A stretch of 50,979 bases of DNA. It comes from a virus. The DNA lies in the IMG/VR virus record IMGVR_UViG_3300009073_000007, positions 1 through 50,979 of that record. One strand, given 5' to 3'. Under the pieces are notes generated by a model, which was not told the origin of the DNA, made no database searches, and worked only from the letters and a program-made list of their open reading frames with translations. The translations under genes were made by a program, and so were the position numbers. Shown one piece after another: positions 30,369-39,095 of this stretch (within the stretch, counting starts at the first letter, position 1; the number at the start of each line of letters is the position of its first letter).

Positions 30369-31847
30369 ATGTCCTCTATTTTTGCTTCTGTCCGTCACCC
30401 TCACCGTCTTCATGTGGATGAAATTAATAAGCCGGGTGTTCGTTTTTATATACGCTCTTCTTCTGCTCTTGGTTTAGGGCAGAGAGGGACACGTTTCTAT
30501 AAGACTCTTACAGGCATCTTGAAAAGAGACATGGACAAAGTAAGAGTGCCTATTTCTCCTGAAATGGCTCGTCAAGCTCTCACCAGCATAGTAAGGGAAG
30601 AACCTTTAAAGGCCTTTAGACGCCCCGGGCTCTATCCCGGAAAAGAGGGCGAATACCTCACCGCCGACGAAGTTCCTGAAAACATAATTTTTAAAGTGAC
30701 CTCAGGGAATCTTCTTGGGGGTCGTTACTGCTTCCATAAAGGTTCTTATTACTATTTAAGCGCGAGGAAGCCTAGCGAGTCCTGTTATATAGGAAAATCT
30801 ACCCCCGATTCTGACGTTTACACTGACCTACTAAGAAAGGACTACCCCTTGTCTAAACCTACCTTCATCTCTCGATTTGCAATGTCCGACCTAGAGGCTT
30901 GTTTTGGCCTTAAGACTTCTTGGCCGGAAAAGTTCGGCGACAAGAAAAAACGCCCTAAGGCGTTCACTCTTCGGGACAGCCTACGAGGAGACTTCAGCCC
31001 TTTGCAGAATCTATCATCAACATCTCGTCTCCGAAAGCACGTAATGGAGTCTGGAAACAACAGCCGTATGAACACTATAATGGATGAGCTGGCAGGGTAT
31101 CGCACCCCCACTCGATATGTCAAAATAGGCACAACTCATCAAGGCTTGTTAAGTTGTTGTGGTGCCTCTTCTTTCTTCTTCAATCACAGAACCACAAATT
31201 TCCTCTTAGAGGAGAAAGTGGCCGAAGATATTGTGAAGGCCTTAAAAAAGGAATTAGATAGAGATTGTTACACAAACAAAAGCGGAGGACAGTGTACTAC
31301 GGGAGTTCTCTTCTCCATGCCTCTTGAGATACACAAAAAGTATGGCGACATATTCCAAAAAGAAGGCTGGCACTTAGCCCTAACTGACAAAAAGACGTCT
31401 GCCCTATACTTCAAGACAACTGTCAGTGAAAAACAGCTTGAGCGTCAATCGGAACCTGCCTTCGAGATGCCTCCTACAAGAGACGCTGTCACTGATGAGA
31501 CTCTCTTAGCTACAAGGTCTAAGGTTAGCTACAGTTTCAGTCCAGAAAATATGCCTCGAGTAGGAGGACTATACGGCTTCAAGAATAATGGAGCTCCTGC
31601 TCTCTCTGCTTCCGCTTGCTACGATACGAGGTCTGCCACACAGGTTATGATACTTCGTACAAGAGGAGAGGGAAGATTCCAGATAAGAACAAACCTTGCG
31701 GAAGCGCTAGCTCTCGGCTTTGTCCCTTTAACAGAAGACGGTATGCCGTACCTAAACGGAAACTACAGGTCTTCTGACTACAGTGGGGCGTACCGTCACT
31801 GGTTGCTGCCTATGGGCCGTGTTAACCCTAACTACAAGAAAGGATAG
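30369..31847 (+). CDS. Uncharacterised large protein heading the amidoligase block (492 aa)
   Basis: I chose the ATG at 30369 with GAAGGTG ten bases upstream; an earlier GTG at 30264 has no such site. The sequence begins MSSIFASVRHPHRLHVDE and has two similar-looking halves of charged alpha/beta sequence. Candidate functional stretches are GLLSCCGASSFFFNHR (about residues 260-275), SGGQCTTGVLF and GNYRSSDYSGAYRHW near the end. I do not recognise the fold. Its position, orientation and tight spacing (five bases to the next gene) place it in the same operon as the ligases, as a possible substrate-binding or acceptor protein. Confidence 0.75.
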   Translation: MSSIFASVRHPHRLHVDEINKPGVRFYIRSSSALGLGQRGTRFYKTLTGILKRDMDKVRVPISPEMARQALTSIVREEPLKAFRRPGLYPGKEGEYLTADEVPENIIFKVTSGNLLGGRYCFHKGSYYYLSARKPSESCYIGKSTPDSDVYTDLLRKDYPLSKPTFISRFAMSDLEACFGLKTSWPEKFGDKKKRPKAFTLRDSLRGDFSPLQNLSSTSRLRKHVMESGNNSRMNTIMDELAGYRTPTRYVKIGTTHQGLLSCCGASSFFFNHRTTNFLLEEKVAEDIVKALKKELDRDCYTNKSGGQCTTGVLFSMPLEIHKKYGDIFQKEGWHLALTDKKTSALYFKTTVSEKQLERQSEPAFEMPPTRDAVTDETLLATRSKVSYSFSPENMPRVGGLYGFKNNGAPALSASACYDTRSATQVMILRTRGEGRFQIRTNLAEALALGFVPLTEDGMPYLNGNYRSSDYSGAYRHWLLPMGRVNPNYKKG

Positions 31848-31852
31848 CCTAT

Positions 31853-32254
31853 ATGGCAAAAGTCACCAGCACTTTCCCTAAGGCCGACCCTAGAGACCGT
31901 GAGTTTATCTCTCGGCCTGAAGTGGATGATTTCGTTTTAATCGACCCCGATGAGCCTACGGAAATTCCTCCTCTTGAGGCCTCTCTCTACGAAGGAGACC
32001 CTAAGTATGTCTTAGCCTCTGATGAGATTGAGCTCTTTCTCTTTTGCTTAGAGACTTCTGCAATGGAGCCCCGAAAGATTGAGTCTGCAAAAGTAGAGCC
32101 AACCTATTTCGCCTTCACAGACGATTGGGACATCGTACAACTATCTCTCGATGAACTCAAATGGAGAATAGCGGAAGACCTAACCCTCAATGGCCACCCA
32201 GTTATAGTAGGCCCCCAATACTGGGAACAAGATTTTATGAACAAGGACCGATAA
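31853..32254 (+). CDS. Hypothetical acidic protein (133 aa)
   Basis: Behind AAAGGA, the protein is acidic (EVDDFVLIDPDEPTEIPPLE, SDEIELFLFCLET). It ends with helix and a short aromatic stretch (VIVGPQYWEQDF). It lies between the 492-residue protein and the cyclotransferase, with only a few bases to either neighbour. An acidic carrier or adaptor could serve amide ligation, but that is conjecture. Confidence 0.65.
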   Translation: MAKVTSTFPKADPRDREFISRPEVDDFVLIDPDEPTEIPPLEASLYEGDPKYVLASDEIELFLFCLETSAMEPRKIESAKVEPTYFAFTDDWDIVQLSLDELKWRIAEDLTLNGHPVIVGPQYWEQDFMNKDR

Positions 32255-32257
32255 CCT

Positions 32258-32707
32258 ATGACAGCCTATAACCAATCTATCACACCCTCCTCTAACACCC
32301 TAACTGTTGGCGATAAGTTCGCTGTATACGGTACTCTCCGTGAAGGATGTGGCAACTACGAAGCCCTAAGGCTAGGCTCTCGTGCCAAATTCATTGGAAA
32401 AGATACCGTTGATGGTATCCTCTTTGGGTTACACGGAGGCTACCCCGGCCTAGTAGCTGAACATCCTGAGGTTGACACGACTACTGTTGAACCTGTAGTA
32501 GTTGAAATCTACGAGATTGTTGAGCCAACTTTAGGGCAAAGTCTTGATGGTCTCGAAGGGTATTACTTTGAGAGACAAGACGCTTCCCTCTACTTAAGAG
32601 CGGAGACTACCCCTCACACTTTACAGGAACCTGTTGAAATCTACTACTATAACAGGGATTTTCGAGTGGAGTCGCTTATTGAAAGCGGGGATTGGACAAA
32701 GAGATAA
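32258..32707 (+). CDS. Gamma-glutamylcyclotransferase-like protein (AIG2 fold)
   Basis: The 149-residue protein carries the signature YGTLR at residues 24-28 and the general-acid Glu in LDGLEGY (Glu100), with the beta-barrel core between (DGILFGLHGGYPGLV). Enzymes of this fold release 5-oxoproline from gamma-glutamyl amides. In phage and bacterial clusters with amidoligases, as described by Iyer and colleagues in 2009, they are proposed to trim or reverse gamma-glutamyl linkages made by the partner ligases. It overlaps no neighbour and has AAGGA upstream. Confidence 0.85.
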   Translation: MTAYNQSITPSSNTLTVGDKFAVYGTLREGCGNYEALRLGSRAKFIGKDTVDGILFGLHGGYPGLVAEHPEVDTTTVEPVVVEIYEIVEPTLGQSLDGLEGYYFERQDASLYLRAETTPHTLQEPVEIYYYNRDFRVESLIESGDWTKR

Positions 32708-32751
32708 GTTAGTGCCTATTATTAGGTTCCTTAACTCTGCCCCTTAAAGGT

Positions 32752-32779
32752 ATTATACCACATATTTCAGATTTGTCAA
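32752..32779 (-). promoter_or_regulatory. Consensus sigma70 promoter pointing against the right arm
   Basis: On the minus strand this reads TTGACA, 16 bases, then TATAAT with TGG before it (extended -10). It lies in the 79-base gap between the cyclotransferase and the class I amidotransferase, both of which are on the plus strand. The transcript would be antisense to the preceding early genes. The -10 part (GGTATAAT) is the same as in the main leftward promoter at 25700-25728. Confidence 0.75.
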
Positions 32780-32786
32780 GAGAAAA

Positions 32787-33608
32787 ATGCAAATGTCCAA
32801 AAGAAAAAGAAGAAAGAAAGAGCAAAGGAGAAAGAAGTTGCTTGAACAAAAAACTAAAAAGTCTCCTTTTGAGAAGACTAAGAACCCCCTCGCCGTCTTC
32901 TGTGCGGGGTCTATTGGAGACCCTAGTTGGCACCCCGGTGTCGAAATACAGAATTGGCTAGTCATCAGAGGACACACTGTTACCTATAATCCTTCAAAGG
33001 CAGATATAATAGTCTTTGCTGGTGGGCCTGACATATCCCCTTCGCTCTATAATCAACCGAAGCACTATGCCACTAGGGCTTATTCCCCTGAACGAGACTT
33101 CTATGAGAAGAACCTAGCTGTTCTCGGAAAGGACACGTTTAAGCTCGGTATTTGTCGCGGAGCCCAACTGCTGAATGTTCTTAGTGGTGGCACTATGATA
33201 CAAAATATCGGCAATAAACGGCATCTATCACCACACGCTGTACGTTTGATAAAAGAACCTCAAGTGTTCGAAAGAGTCACTTCCACCCATCATCAAATGA
33301 TGGTGCCTTCCCATAAGGTTTCTAACAGGGAAATATTGGCGGTAACTTTCAACAAGACGACGGGAAAGGACACTCTTTCGGCTTCCCCTCATGAAAAGGA
33401 GTTGCCTCTTCCTATGGCTCGTAACAGGCTGGAGTTTTTCGCCAAAAGAAAAATGTCTGACTTTGACCTTATGCGGCAAGACGCAGAAATCATATACTGC
33501 AATAATACCCGTTCTCTGTGCATTCAAGCACACCCAGAGAGAATGTTAGGCTCATCTTTTGAACGATACTGTTTTAGTCTCGTTGAGAAGTACGCCGCGA
33601 CTAAATAA
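32787..33608 (+). CDS. Class I glutamine amidotransferase-like hydrolase (peptidase C26 type)
   Basis: The 273-residue protein has the triad of this fold: nucleophile Cys123 in GICRGAQLLNVLSGG, and His249 with Glu251 in CIQAHPER. The oxyanion-region GGPDISPSLY comes at 79-88. It is closest in pattern to gamma-glutamyl hydrolases such as PuuD, which cleave gamma-glutamyl amides. The first 33 residues are an unusual Lys/Arg-rich extension (MSKRKRRKKEQRRKK). As part of the amidoligase block it could supply ammonia or remove gamma-glutamyl groups. Confidence 0.88.
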   Translation: MQMSKRKRRKKEQRRKKLLEQKTKKSPFEKTKNPLAVFCAGSIGDPSWHPGVEIQNWLVIRGHTVTYNPSKADIIVFAGGPDISPSLYNQPKHYATRAYSPERDFYEKNLAVLGKDTFKLGICRGAQLLNVLSGGTMIQNIGNKRHLSPHAVRLIKEPQVFERVTSTHHQMMVPSHKVSNREILAVTFNKTTGKDTLSASPHEKELPLPMARNRLEFFAKRKMSDFDLMRQDAEIIYCNNTRSLCIQAHPERMLGSSFERYCFSLVEKYAATK

Positions 33609-33643
33609 ACTAATATTAACCACATCAACAAAATGGAGACTAT

Positions 33644-34717
33644 ATGTGTGGACACGTAGGAGTAGCTGGAGATTTAAATTCAGCATCAGTAGACGCTTTC
33701 AAAGACTTACTGTTCTTTGATACTGTCAGAGGAGCCCACGGCACTGGTATAGCCTCTGTCCCTTGGGCAAAAGGGAGCCGTGAGCCAGATGATTGCAAAA
33801 TCATCAAAGCTCCTGTAGACGCTCCAACCTTTTTAGGTATTGAAGCTGTCAAGACGATGCTTCGAAGCACATCACACTCTGTTCTTATCGGGCATAACCG
33901 TCATGCGACTAAGGGTGAACATATTTTCGAGAACACTCACCCTTTCATGACAGAGAACATTGTCGGCGCACACAATGGCACTGTCAGTGACTTGTCCGAC
34001 CTAACCTTTGACGGGTCATGGGGCACAGACAGCGAAGAAATCCTTAACAATATCTCCGAGAACGGGATTAAGGATACTCTTTCTAAGCTTCGTTCTGGCT
34101 ACTCCGGGGCTTGGGCTCTTGTGTACTATGACTTCACTACAAATGAAATCTGTATGGTACGCAACGATGAACGCACTCTCTGTTTCGCTCTATCCGAAGA
34201 TAAGAAACAATTATTCTGGGCTTCTGAGGCCAACATGCTACGTCTAGCTTGCGCTAGAAAGGGGCGTGTTAAGTTGGACACCATCTACTCTCTGCCCATA
34301 AACGTTGAATTTCGATGGGCCGTCCCTGCCGTAGGCGAGGAGTTCGGTAAAGAAGAACGGGTGACTGTGAAACCAAAAAAGCCTCTCCCCCCTGCCTCTT
34401 ACCGTGGTGGGGTCACTAACAGCTATCGAAATAATTACAGTAACGTTCACGGATTTAGCCAGAACAAAAGAAAAGTAGACACGTCCAAGTCTTCCCTCGC
34501 CTCTTCTGTTGGGCTTGTCCTTGAGCCATATGAGATGAGCGAAGGCGAGTTACTGGAAGTCTTCTCTAAAGGCACTGCTTTCTGTTGTTGGTGTACTTCC
34601 AACGTGGACTCTGACGATAAAGGCACTGTTGCGGTAGCCCCTAAGTCTATTCTTTGTGGCTCTTGCGCTAAAGAAGTCGAACTCCAAAAAGCTTACGAGT
34701 CTAACCGTACTGCTTAG
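33644..34717 (+). CDS. Class II glutamine amidotransferase with C-terminal zinc ribbon
   Basis: The protein begins Met-Cys-Gly, so Cys2 becomes the N-terminal nucleophile typical of class II (Ntn) amidotransferases after Met removal. Supporting motifs are TVRGAHGTGIA (27-37), HNRHATKGEH (84-93), HNGTVSDL (110-117) and GTDSEEI (127-133). No synthase domain follows. Residues about 314-341 instead form a zinc-ribbon pattern, CCWC with a later CGSC. It would release ammonia from glutamine for a ligase elsewhere in the block. The stand-alone glutaminase with a zinc ribbon is unusual. Confidence 0.88.
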   Translation: MCGHVGVAGDLNSASVDAFKDLLFFDTVRGAHGTGIASVPWAKGSREPDDCKIIKAPVDAPTFLGIEAVKTMLRSTSHSVLIGHNRHATKGEHIFENTHPFMTENIVGAHNGTVSDLSDLTFDGSWGTDSEEILNNISENGIKDTLSKLRSGYSGAWALVYYDFTTNEICMVRNDERTLCFALSEDKKQLFWASEANMLRLACARKGRVKLDTIYSLPINVEFRWAVPAVGEEFGKEERVTVKPKKPLPPASYRGGVTNSYRNNYSNVHGFSQNKRKVDTSKSSLASSVGLVLEPYEMSEGELLEVFSKGTAFCCWCTSNVDSDDKGTVAVAPKSILCGSCAKEVELQKAYESNRTA

Positions 34718-34760
34718 TCTTTTAAATCACCCCTCTTCCCTTTGAAAGGAATCTATCATC

Positions 34761-35570
34761 ATGACCAACAAGTTAATCACAATCGGATGTGACCCTGAAG
34801 TTTTTGTAATTGACTCTTCTACTAAAGAGTTTGTAAGTGCTCACGGCCTACTGCCCGGCAACAAGGAAAATCCTCACGTCGTTAAAGACGGGGCAATCCA
34901 AATTGACGGAATGGCCTGTGAGTTTAACACTGACCCTGTGACTACTCGCGAAGACTTTGTCTCTAAGGTCCAATCAGTGTTTGCTTCAATGACCTCACAG
35001 CTTCCCTCAGGCATTATCCCTGTCCCCGGCGTCCCTGTGGCCCATTTCAGTCCAGAGGTCTACTCAGCACAGCCCTACGAGGCTCTTGAGCTAGGCTGCG
35101 AGCCAGATTATGACGCATATTCTATGGGTGTCAACCCTCGTCCTGACGTATCTACAGGGACTATGCGTACTGCTGCTGGTCATATTCACATAGGGTTTAC
35201 ATCTGAGATGGTGTCAGACCCGTTCAACGAGAACCACTTCAAAGACTGCTGCTCTTTAGTAAAACACTTAGACGCCACCTTAGGTGTCTACTCCCTCACT
35301 TATGACCAAGACGTAGAGCGTCGGTCTCTTTATGGGGCTGCTGGTGCTTTCCGACCTAAAGAGTACGGAGTTGAGTACCGTGTATTGTCTAACGCTTGGC
35401 TCCTCTCTCCTGACCTTATGGGAGAAGTTTTTGACCGAACTGTTAAAGCCACACAACAGTGGATGGCAGGAGAAGTGTTGCCAGACTTTATGCACACTAA
35501 AGCCCGGGAAATTATAAACGAAAGTTCAGTTGACGTCGTTCCGGCATTTCTTTCGGCTGTTGGACACTAG
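34761..35570 (+). CDS. phiEco32-type COOH-NH2 ligase (GS-fold amidoligase)
   Basis: The 269-residue protein matches the phage COOH-NH2 ligase type 2 pattern: GCDPEVFV at 9-16 with the first metal-binding Glu13, GMACEFN at 50-56 (Glu54), AAGHIHIGF at 138-146, and RRSLYGAAGAFRPKEYGVEYRVLSNAW-region residues 188-213 with Glu205 and Arg207. The family has a glutamine-synthetase-like fold and is predicted to join a carboxylate to an amine with ATP. An AATCTATCATC motif lies between its AAAGGA site and the ATG, so translation may be controlled there. Confidence 0.9.
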   Translation: MTNKLITIGCDPEVFVIDSSTKEFVSAHGLLPGNKENPHVVKDGAIQIDGMACEFNTDPVTTREDFVSKVQSVFASMTSQLPSGIIPVPGVPVAHFSPEVYSAQPYEALELGCEPDYDAYSMGVNPRPDVSTGTMRTAAGHIHIGFTSEMVSDPFNENHFKDCCSLVKHLDATLGVYSLTYDQDVERRSLYGAAGAFRPKEYGVEYRVLSNAWLLSPDLMGEVFDRTVKATQQWMAGEVLPDFMHTKAREIINESSVDVVPAFLSAVGH

Positions 35571-35604
35571 ATAGAAATAAAACTTAAAAGGAGTATACGC
35601 GGTT

Positions 35605-36429
35605 ATGACTAAGGTAAAGAAAAAAAGCTTCGCCCCTGACTACGGGACCATTAATGATTGGAGGATGCGGATAAAGGATTCTGTTGTTTTCTATGATGGC
35701 ATTCCTTTTTATGTAGAGGAGATTGTTACGAATCTCCCCCCAGAAGTCAAGAGAACAGAGGTAGAGCTAATATCTTTGTACAACACGGCTGGCACTGTCG
35801 AGCAACAAAGAGAGCGACGTAAAAATCTAGATGATTTCCGGGCTTCTCCTGAATACGTGGCTAAGTATTCAGCTTCCGGTTTTTCCCTTGAATGTCCTAA
35901 AGACTTCGTAGATGAACCTCCTAGGAGCGACAGAAAGACTATCCCTGTGGAAGAGTTAGACCTCCGTATCCGCAATATCGGGTTAAGTAATTTCTCTTGG
36001 AGCTCTCGTAAAGGTAAAGAAGTTAAGAGATATATTGCTTACGCTTGTTCTCGTGCTCCTTTCACTCAAACTAAACAAGGCCTACAGACACGCAACATTC
36101 AAATTAAGCCTGTATCAAACGACGACAGGGGCTTATTTGAAAGAAGTAGTATCCTCTCTGGGGGTTACATCTCCTCATTGTACGGAATCTACCCGAGCCC
36201 TGACGAATGCCTGAAGAGACTCTTTGAATGTTCTGAAGAGAACTCTATGGCGTTTAGTAATCAGTTCTCCTTCACAGTAGATGAAGTAGGACACGTCACA
36301 GTCAGTCACTTGACTAGACACATAGGAACATACTCACAAGAGAGAGAAGAGGTATCTCTTTTGGGTAAATATCACTACCTCAAAGAATCGTTGGAAGAAT
36401 TAGGAGTATCTTGTGCCGACAATCTATAA
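35605..36429 (+). CDS. Hypothetical protein between the two amidoligases (274 aa)
   Basis: The start has AAGGAG upstream. The protein is basic at the N-terminus (MTKVKKKSFAPDYG) and soluble. Stretches are RKGKEVKRYIAYACSRAPF and, near residue 185-200, SILSGGYISSLYGIYPSPDE, followed by VDEVGHVTVSHLTRHIG. Its 3' end overlaps the start of the next amidoligase by 17 bases, which implies coupled expression. No family is recognised; it may be a partner or substrate of the ligases. Confidence 0.7.
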   Translation: MTKVKKKSFAPDYGTINDWRMRIKDSVVFYDGIPFYVEEIVTNLPPEVKRTEVELISLYNTAGTVEQQRERRKNLDDFRASPEYVAKYSASGFSLECPKDFVDEPPRSDRKTIPVEELDLRIRNIGLSNFSWSSRKGKEVKRYIAYACSRAPFTQTKQGLQTRNIQIKPVSNDDRGLFERSSILSGGYISSLYGIYPSPDECLKRLFECSEENSMAFSNQFSFTVDEVGHVTVSHLTRHIGTYSQEREEVSLLGKYHYLKESLEELGVSCADNL

Positions 36430-37744
36430 AAAAACCAACCTATCTAAGCCTACACGGCTAAAAAGGGCAGACCCTTACACTACCACTGTTCGGGAATACT
36501 TCGGAGCCTTTCGGGAAGAAGTCAACGGGACTTTGTTCGGTATTGAAGTCGAAGTGGAAGACTCTAATGACCGATACCCCTCTGCGGCTTCTATGAAAAG
36601 TCACGGTAGCTTGTGGAAAGCTGTTGAAGATAACTCTCTTCGTAACACTAAGGGGGAGCCCGGAGGACGGGAGTTCATCTCCGCGTCTCCTATCTCTTAC
36701 GCTCAAGTCCCTCTCGCTGTAGAACAGCTCTCTGCCCTTTTTAAGAGAGCCAACATGTCAATAACCCCTTCTATCCGAACGTCTGTTCATGTCCACATGA
36801 ATGTGCAAGACATGACCTTAGAAGCCCTTGTCCGTCTCTTGTTGATGTACTATGTAGCAGAGCCTCTTTTGAGCCGCTATAACGGAGCTGAACGGGAGCA
36901 CAACTTGTTTGCTCTTCAGGCGACTCAGGCCCCTCTTTTAGTGGAGTCCTTGATGAGCTTCCTAGAAGACCGCAACGTAGATAATGGTCTTAGGTATTCT
37001 GCTCTCAACTATATGCCTCTGCGTCGTGGAACAAGTAAGAGTTTCGGGACTATTGAATTTCGTGCTGGGCGTGGTCTTCAAGAATCTCCTTCTGAGCTAA
37101 TTCAGTGGTTATCTATCATCAATGAGCTTCGCTTGTCTATTGACGGTATCGCAGAGCCAACAGAAGTCATTCAACAGTTCTCTTCTCTGTCTCCTGTTGG
37201 CTTTATCCGGCAACATCTTCCTCTTCTTTACGCCTCCACTCGAGACCTATTCGAGGGACCAGAGGAGATGGAAAACTCTCTCCGTGATGCTCTACGTGTC
37301 GTTCAATGCCTTGCTTACGATATTGACTGGGGAAAGTACGAGCCAGAACAAGGTAGTGTCAGCAAGAAAAAGAAGTATGTTTCTATGACAACACCTCCGA
37401 CAACCTTTAACCGGCCTCTAGACAATATCTTTATTGACGAGGCTACTTTCATTGACCCTCACGCCCCTGCCCCTGTCACCCCTACCGCCCCTGCTCAAAT
37501 TCATCGTGATGCGATGCCTTTTGAAGAAGGCCACCCTTACTCAGCCTACTATATATCAGCTGGAGAGGACCCCGACGAGTTCTTCCGCCTTTTGTCAGAT
37601 TTTCTAGACTTCCCTCGGAATGTTAGGGACAGAGGAGTCTTAAGAGGTAATATTGTAGTAGCTTGTCTTCGTGCCGATATAGCTGACGAAAGAATTGAGA
37701 ACATCATCAAAGAATATTGGATTAACCGAGAAGGACTAGACTAA
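36413..37744 (+). CDS. Amidoligase (Amidoligase_2-type, GS fold)
   Basis: A GTG start with AGGAG seven bases upstream gives 443 residues. The family motifs are in order: FGIEVEVE (42-49) with metal-binding Glu, VEDNSLR (71-77), GGREFIS (84-90), SVHVHMN (124-130), then YSALNYMPLRR (195-205) and GTIEFRAGRG (212-221). These enzymes are proposed to make amide bonds using ATP and a free amine. The C-terminal 120 residues (Pro/Ala-rich, PHAPAPVTPTAPAQ, then a small helical domain) are extra. Two different GS-fold ligases in one operon suggest two bonds in sequence. Confidence 0.88.
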   Translation: MPTIYKKTNLSKPTRLKRADPYTTTVREYFGAFREEVNGTLFGIEVEVEDSNDRYPSAASMKSHGSLWKAVEDNSLRNTKGEPGGREFISASPISYAQVPLAVEQLSALFKRANMSITPSIRTSVHVHMNVQDMTLEALVRLLLMYYVAEPLLSRYNGAEREHNLFALQATQAPLLVESLMSFLEDRNVDNGLRYSALNYMPLRRGTSKSFGTIEFRAGRGLQESPSELIQWLSIINELRLSIDGIAEPTEVIQQFSSLSPVGFIRQHLPLLYASTRDLFEGPEEMENSLRDALRVVQCLAYDIDWGKYEPEQGSVSKKKKYVSMTTPPTTFNRPLDNIFIDEATFIDPHAPAPVTPTAPAQIHRDAMPFEEGHPYSAYYISAGEDPDEFFRLLSDFLDFPRNVRDRGVLRGNIVVACLRADIADERIENIIKEYWINREGLD

Positions 37745-37745
37745 G

Positions 37746-38840
37746 ATGTCAAAAACTACCGTCAACAGAATTTTCATTCACCCTTATAAGCAAGCCTCCT
37801 CTTCTGCCGCTTCTCTTGCGGAAGCTGTAGGCGGCAAGAGGCTCCTAGTGAATGGGAAGTCTAAGTACAAGCACCGAGAGAGTGACCTAGTAATCAACTG
37901 GGGCTCCAGTAAAAAGTTTGTAGACTGTCCTATGCTCAATGAGCCCACGGTTGTCTCTAGGGCCTCCAATAAACTGACCTTCTTTGAGGCCTTGAAAAAC
38001 TCCACGGCTCGTCTTGTGCCTTATACTTCCGACGTAAAAAAGGTTGTTGAGTGGCTCGACAAGGGGCACACTGTTTGTGCTCGTACCAAGCTCACAGGGC
38101 ACTCTGCCGAAGGTCTTGTTGTACTTGACCCTAAAAAAGAGCTTGACATTCCTGATGCAAAGCTATATACTAAGTATGTGCCTAAGTCCTCAGAGTATCG
38201 TGTTCATGTGTTTAACGGAGAAGCTATCCGAATACAAAAGAAGATACTTAGACCAGAGCTCACAGAGCAAATTCGTACTAATGAGATTGACTCTGAGAGT
38301 ATTGACTGGAAGGTTCGCAACCATAAGAATGGTTTTATATATGTCGTTGAAGGTGTAAGAGAAGAATGTCCTGAAGATGTTGTTGTTCAAGCCCTTCAAG
38401 CTGTAAAGGATATACGCTTAGTGTTTGGCGCTGTAGATGTTATCTGGAACCGTACTAAGAAAAACGCCTTCGTCTTAGAGATTAACACCAGTCCCGGCCT
38501 TGAAGGCGGTACTATTGACGCATATGTCGAAGCTATTAAAGGCCTTGACATTGATAAAATAGTTAAGACTCTTGGCGCTAACCCTTATAGTGCTATGACC
38601 TTAGACCAAGCTAGGCGGTGTTCGAGTCCTTCTTGCTGGTCTGTACGAAGTGTTGTAAGAGCGGCTAGGGGCATTTCCTCGGAGTTTTGTAGCTGGTCTA
38701 CCTCTTCTCAGGTCACAGGTGAAATAGGGGAGAGAATCTGTGCGACAGAGTTTGAGAGCTTTGCGAATTCTGGTGAAGTGATTGAAGATGTAATCTTGTT
38801 CGCTCAAGCTATTTGCGACAAACTCGAATACCCCTACTAA
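37746..38840 (+). CDS. ATP-grasp ligase
   Basis: The 364-residue protein has ATP-grasp features: TKLTGHSAEGLVV (114-126), equivalent to the glycine-rich loop; KYVPKSSEYRVHVFNGE (143-159); and metal ligands in FGAVDVIW (Asp231) and AFVLEINTSPGLEGG (Glu245, Asn247). This is the RimK/glutathione-synthetase type that forms acyl-phosphate intermediates and then amide bonds. The last 80 residues are Ser/Cys-rich and may be a separate small domain. It closes the amidoligase block, starting one base past the preceding stop. Confidence 0.9.
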   Translation: MSKTTVNRIFIHPYKQASSSAASLAEAVGGKRLLVNGKSKYKHRESDLVINWGSSKKFVDCPMLNEPTVVSRASNKLTFFEALKNSTARLVPYTSDVKKVVEWLDKGHTVCARTKLTGHSAEGLVVLDPKKELDIPDAKLYTKYVPKSSEYRVHVFNGEAIRIQKKILRPELTEQIRTNEIDSESIDWKVRNHKNGFIYVVEGVREECPEDVVVQALQAVKDIRLVFGAVDVIWNRTKKNAFVLEINTSPGLEGGTIDAYVEAIKGLDIDKIVKTLGANPYSAMTLDQARRCSSPSCWSVRSVVRAARGISSEFCSWSTSSQVTGEIGERICATEFESFANSGEVIEDVILFAQAICDKLEYPY

Positions 38841-38894
38841 TCTATCACTAACAGCCGACTCCAATAATTATAACTATAAACACGGAGAAGAAAA

Positions 38895-39095
38895 ATGCGA
38901 TGTAATATTTGCAACACCTTTATGCCACACTTCACAACTCATCCTATCACTGGTAAGATTGAGCCTTGTAGGGTGTGTATCAAAGCTTCTGAGCCTTCCT
39001 TTGACCCAGAAGCTTTTGATGACTTTACCGACGACGACTTCGAACATCTCCTAAACGAAGAACCAACTGTAGTCGGCAAGAATGATGAGAAATAG
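38895..39095 (+). CDS. Small zinc-finger protein (66 aa)
   Basis: Behind GGAG, the product begins with a Cys4 pattern (CNICNTF then CRVCIKA near residue 28), consistent with a zinc ribbon. A strongly acidic tail follows (FDDFTDDDFEHLLNEE). A copy of AATCTATCA lies 56 bases upstream in its leader. It overlaps the primase-helicase start, so it may regulate or assist replication. Confidence 0.7.
   Translation: MRCNICNTFMPHFTTHPITGKIEPCRVCIKASEPSFDPEAFDDFTDDDFEHLLNEEPTVVGKNDEK

Noticed and set aside
32709-32977. Leucine- and phenylalanine-rich minus-strand frames with hydrophobic stretches opposite the start of the class I amidotransferase
   Set aside because: They mirror the Lys/Arg-rich plus-strand codons, which read as Leu/Phe in reverse, and lack good starts. 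The plus-strand enzyme is certain.
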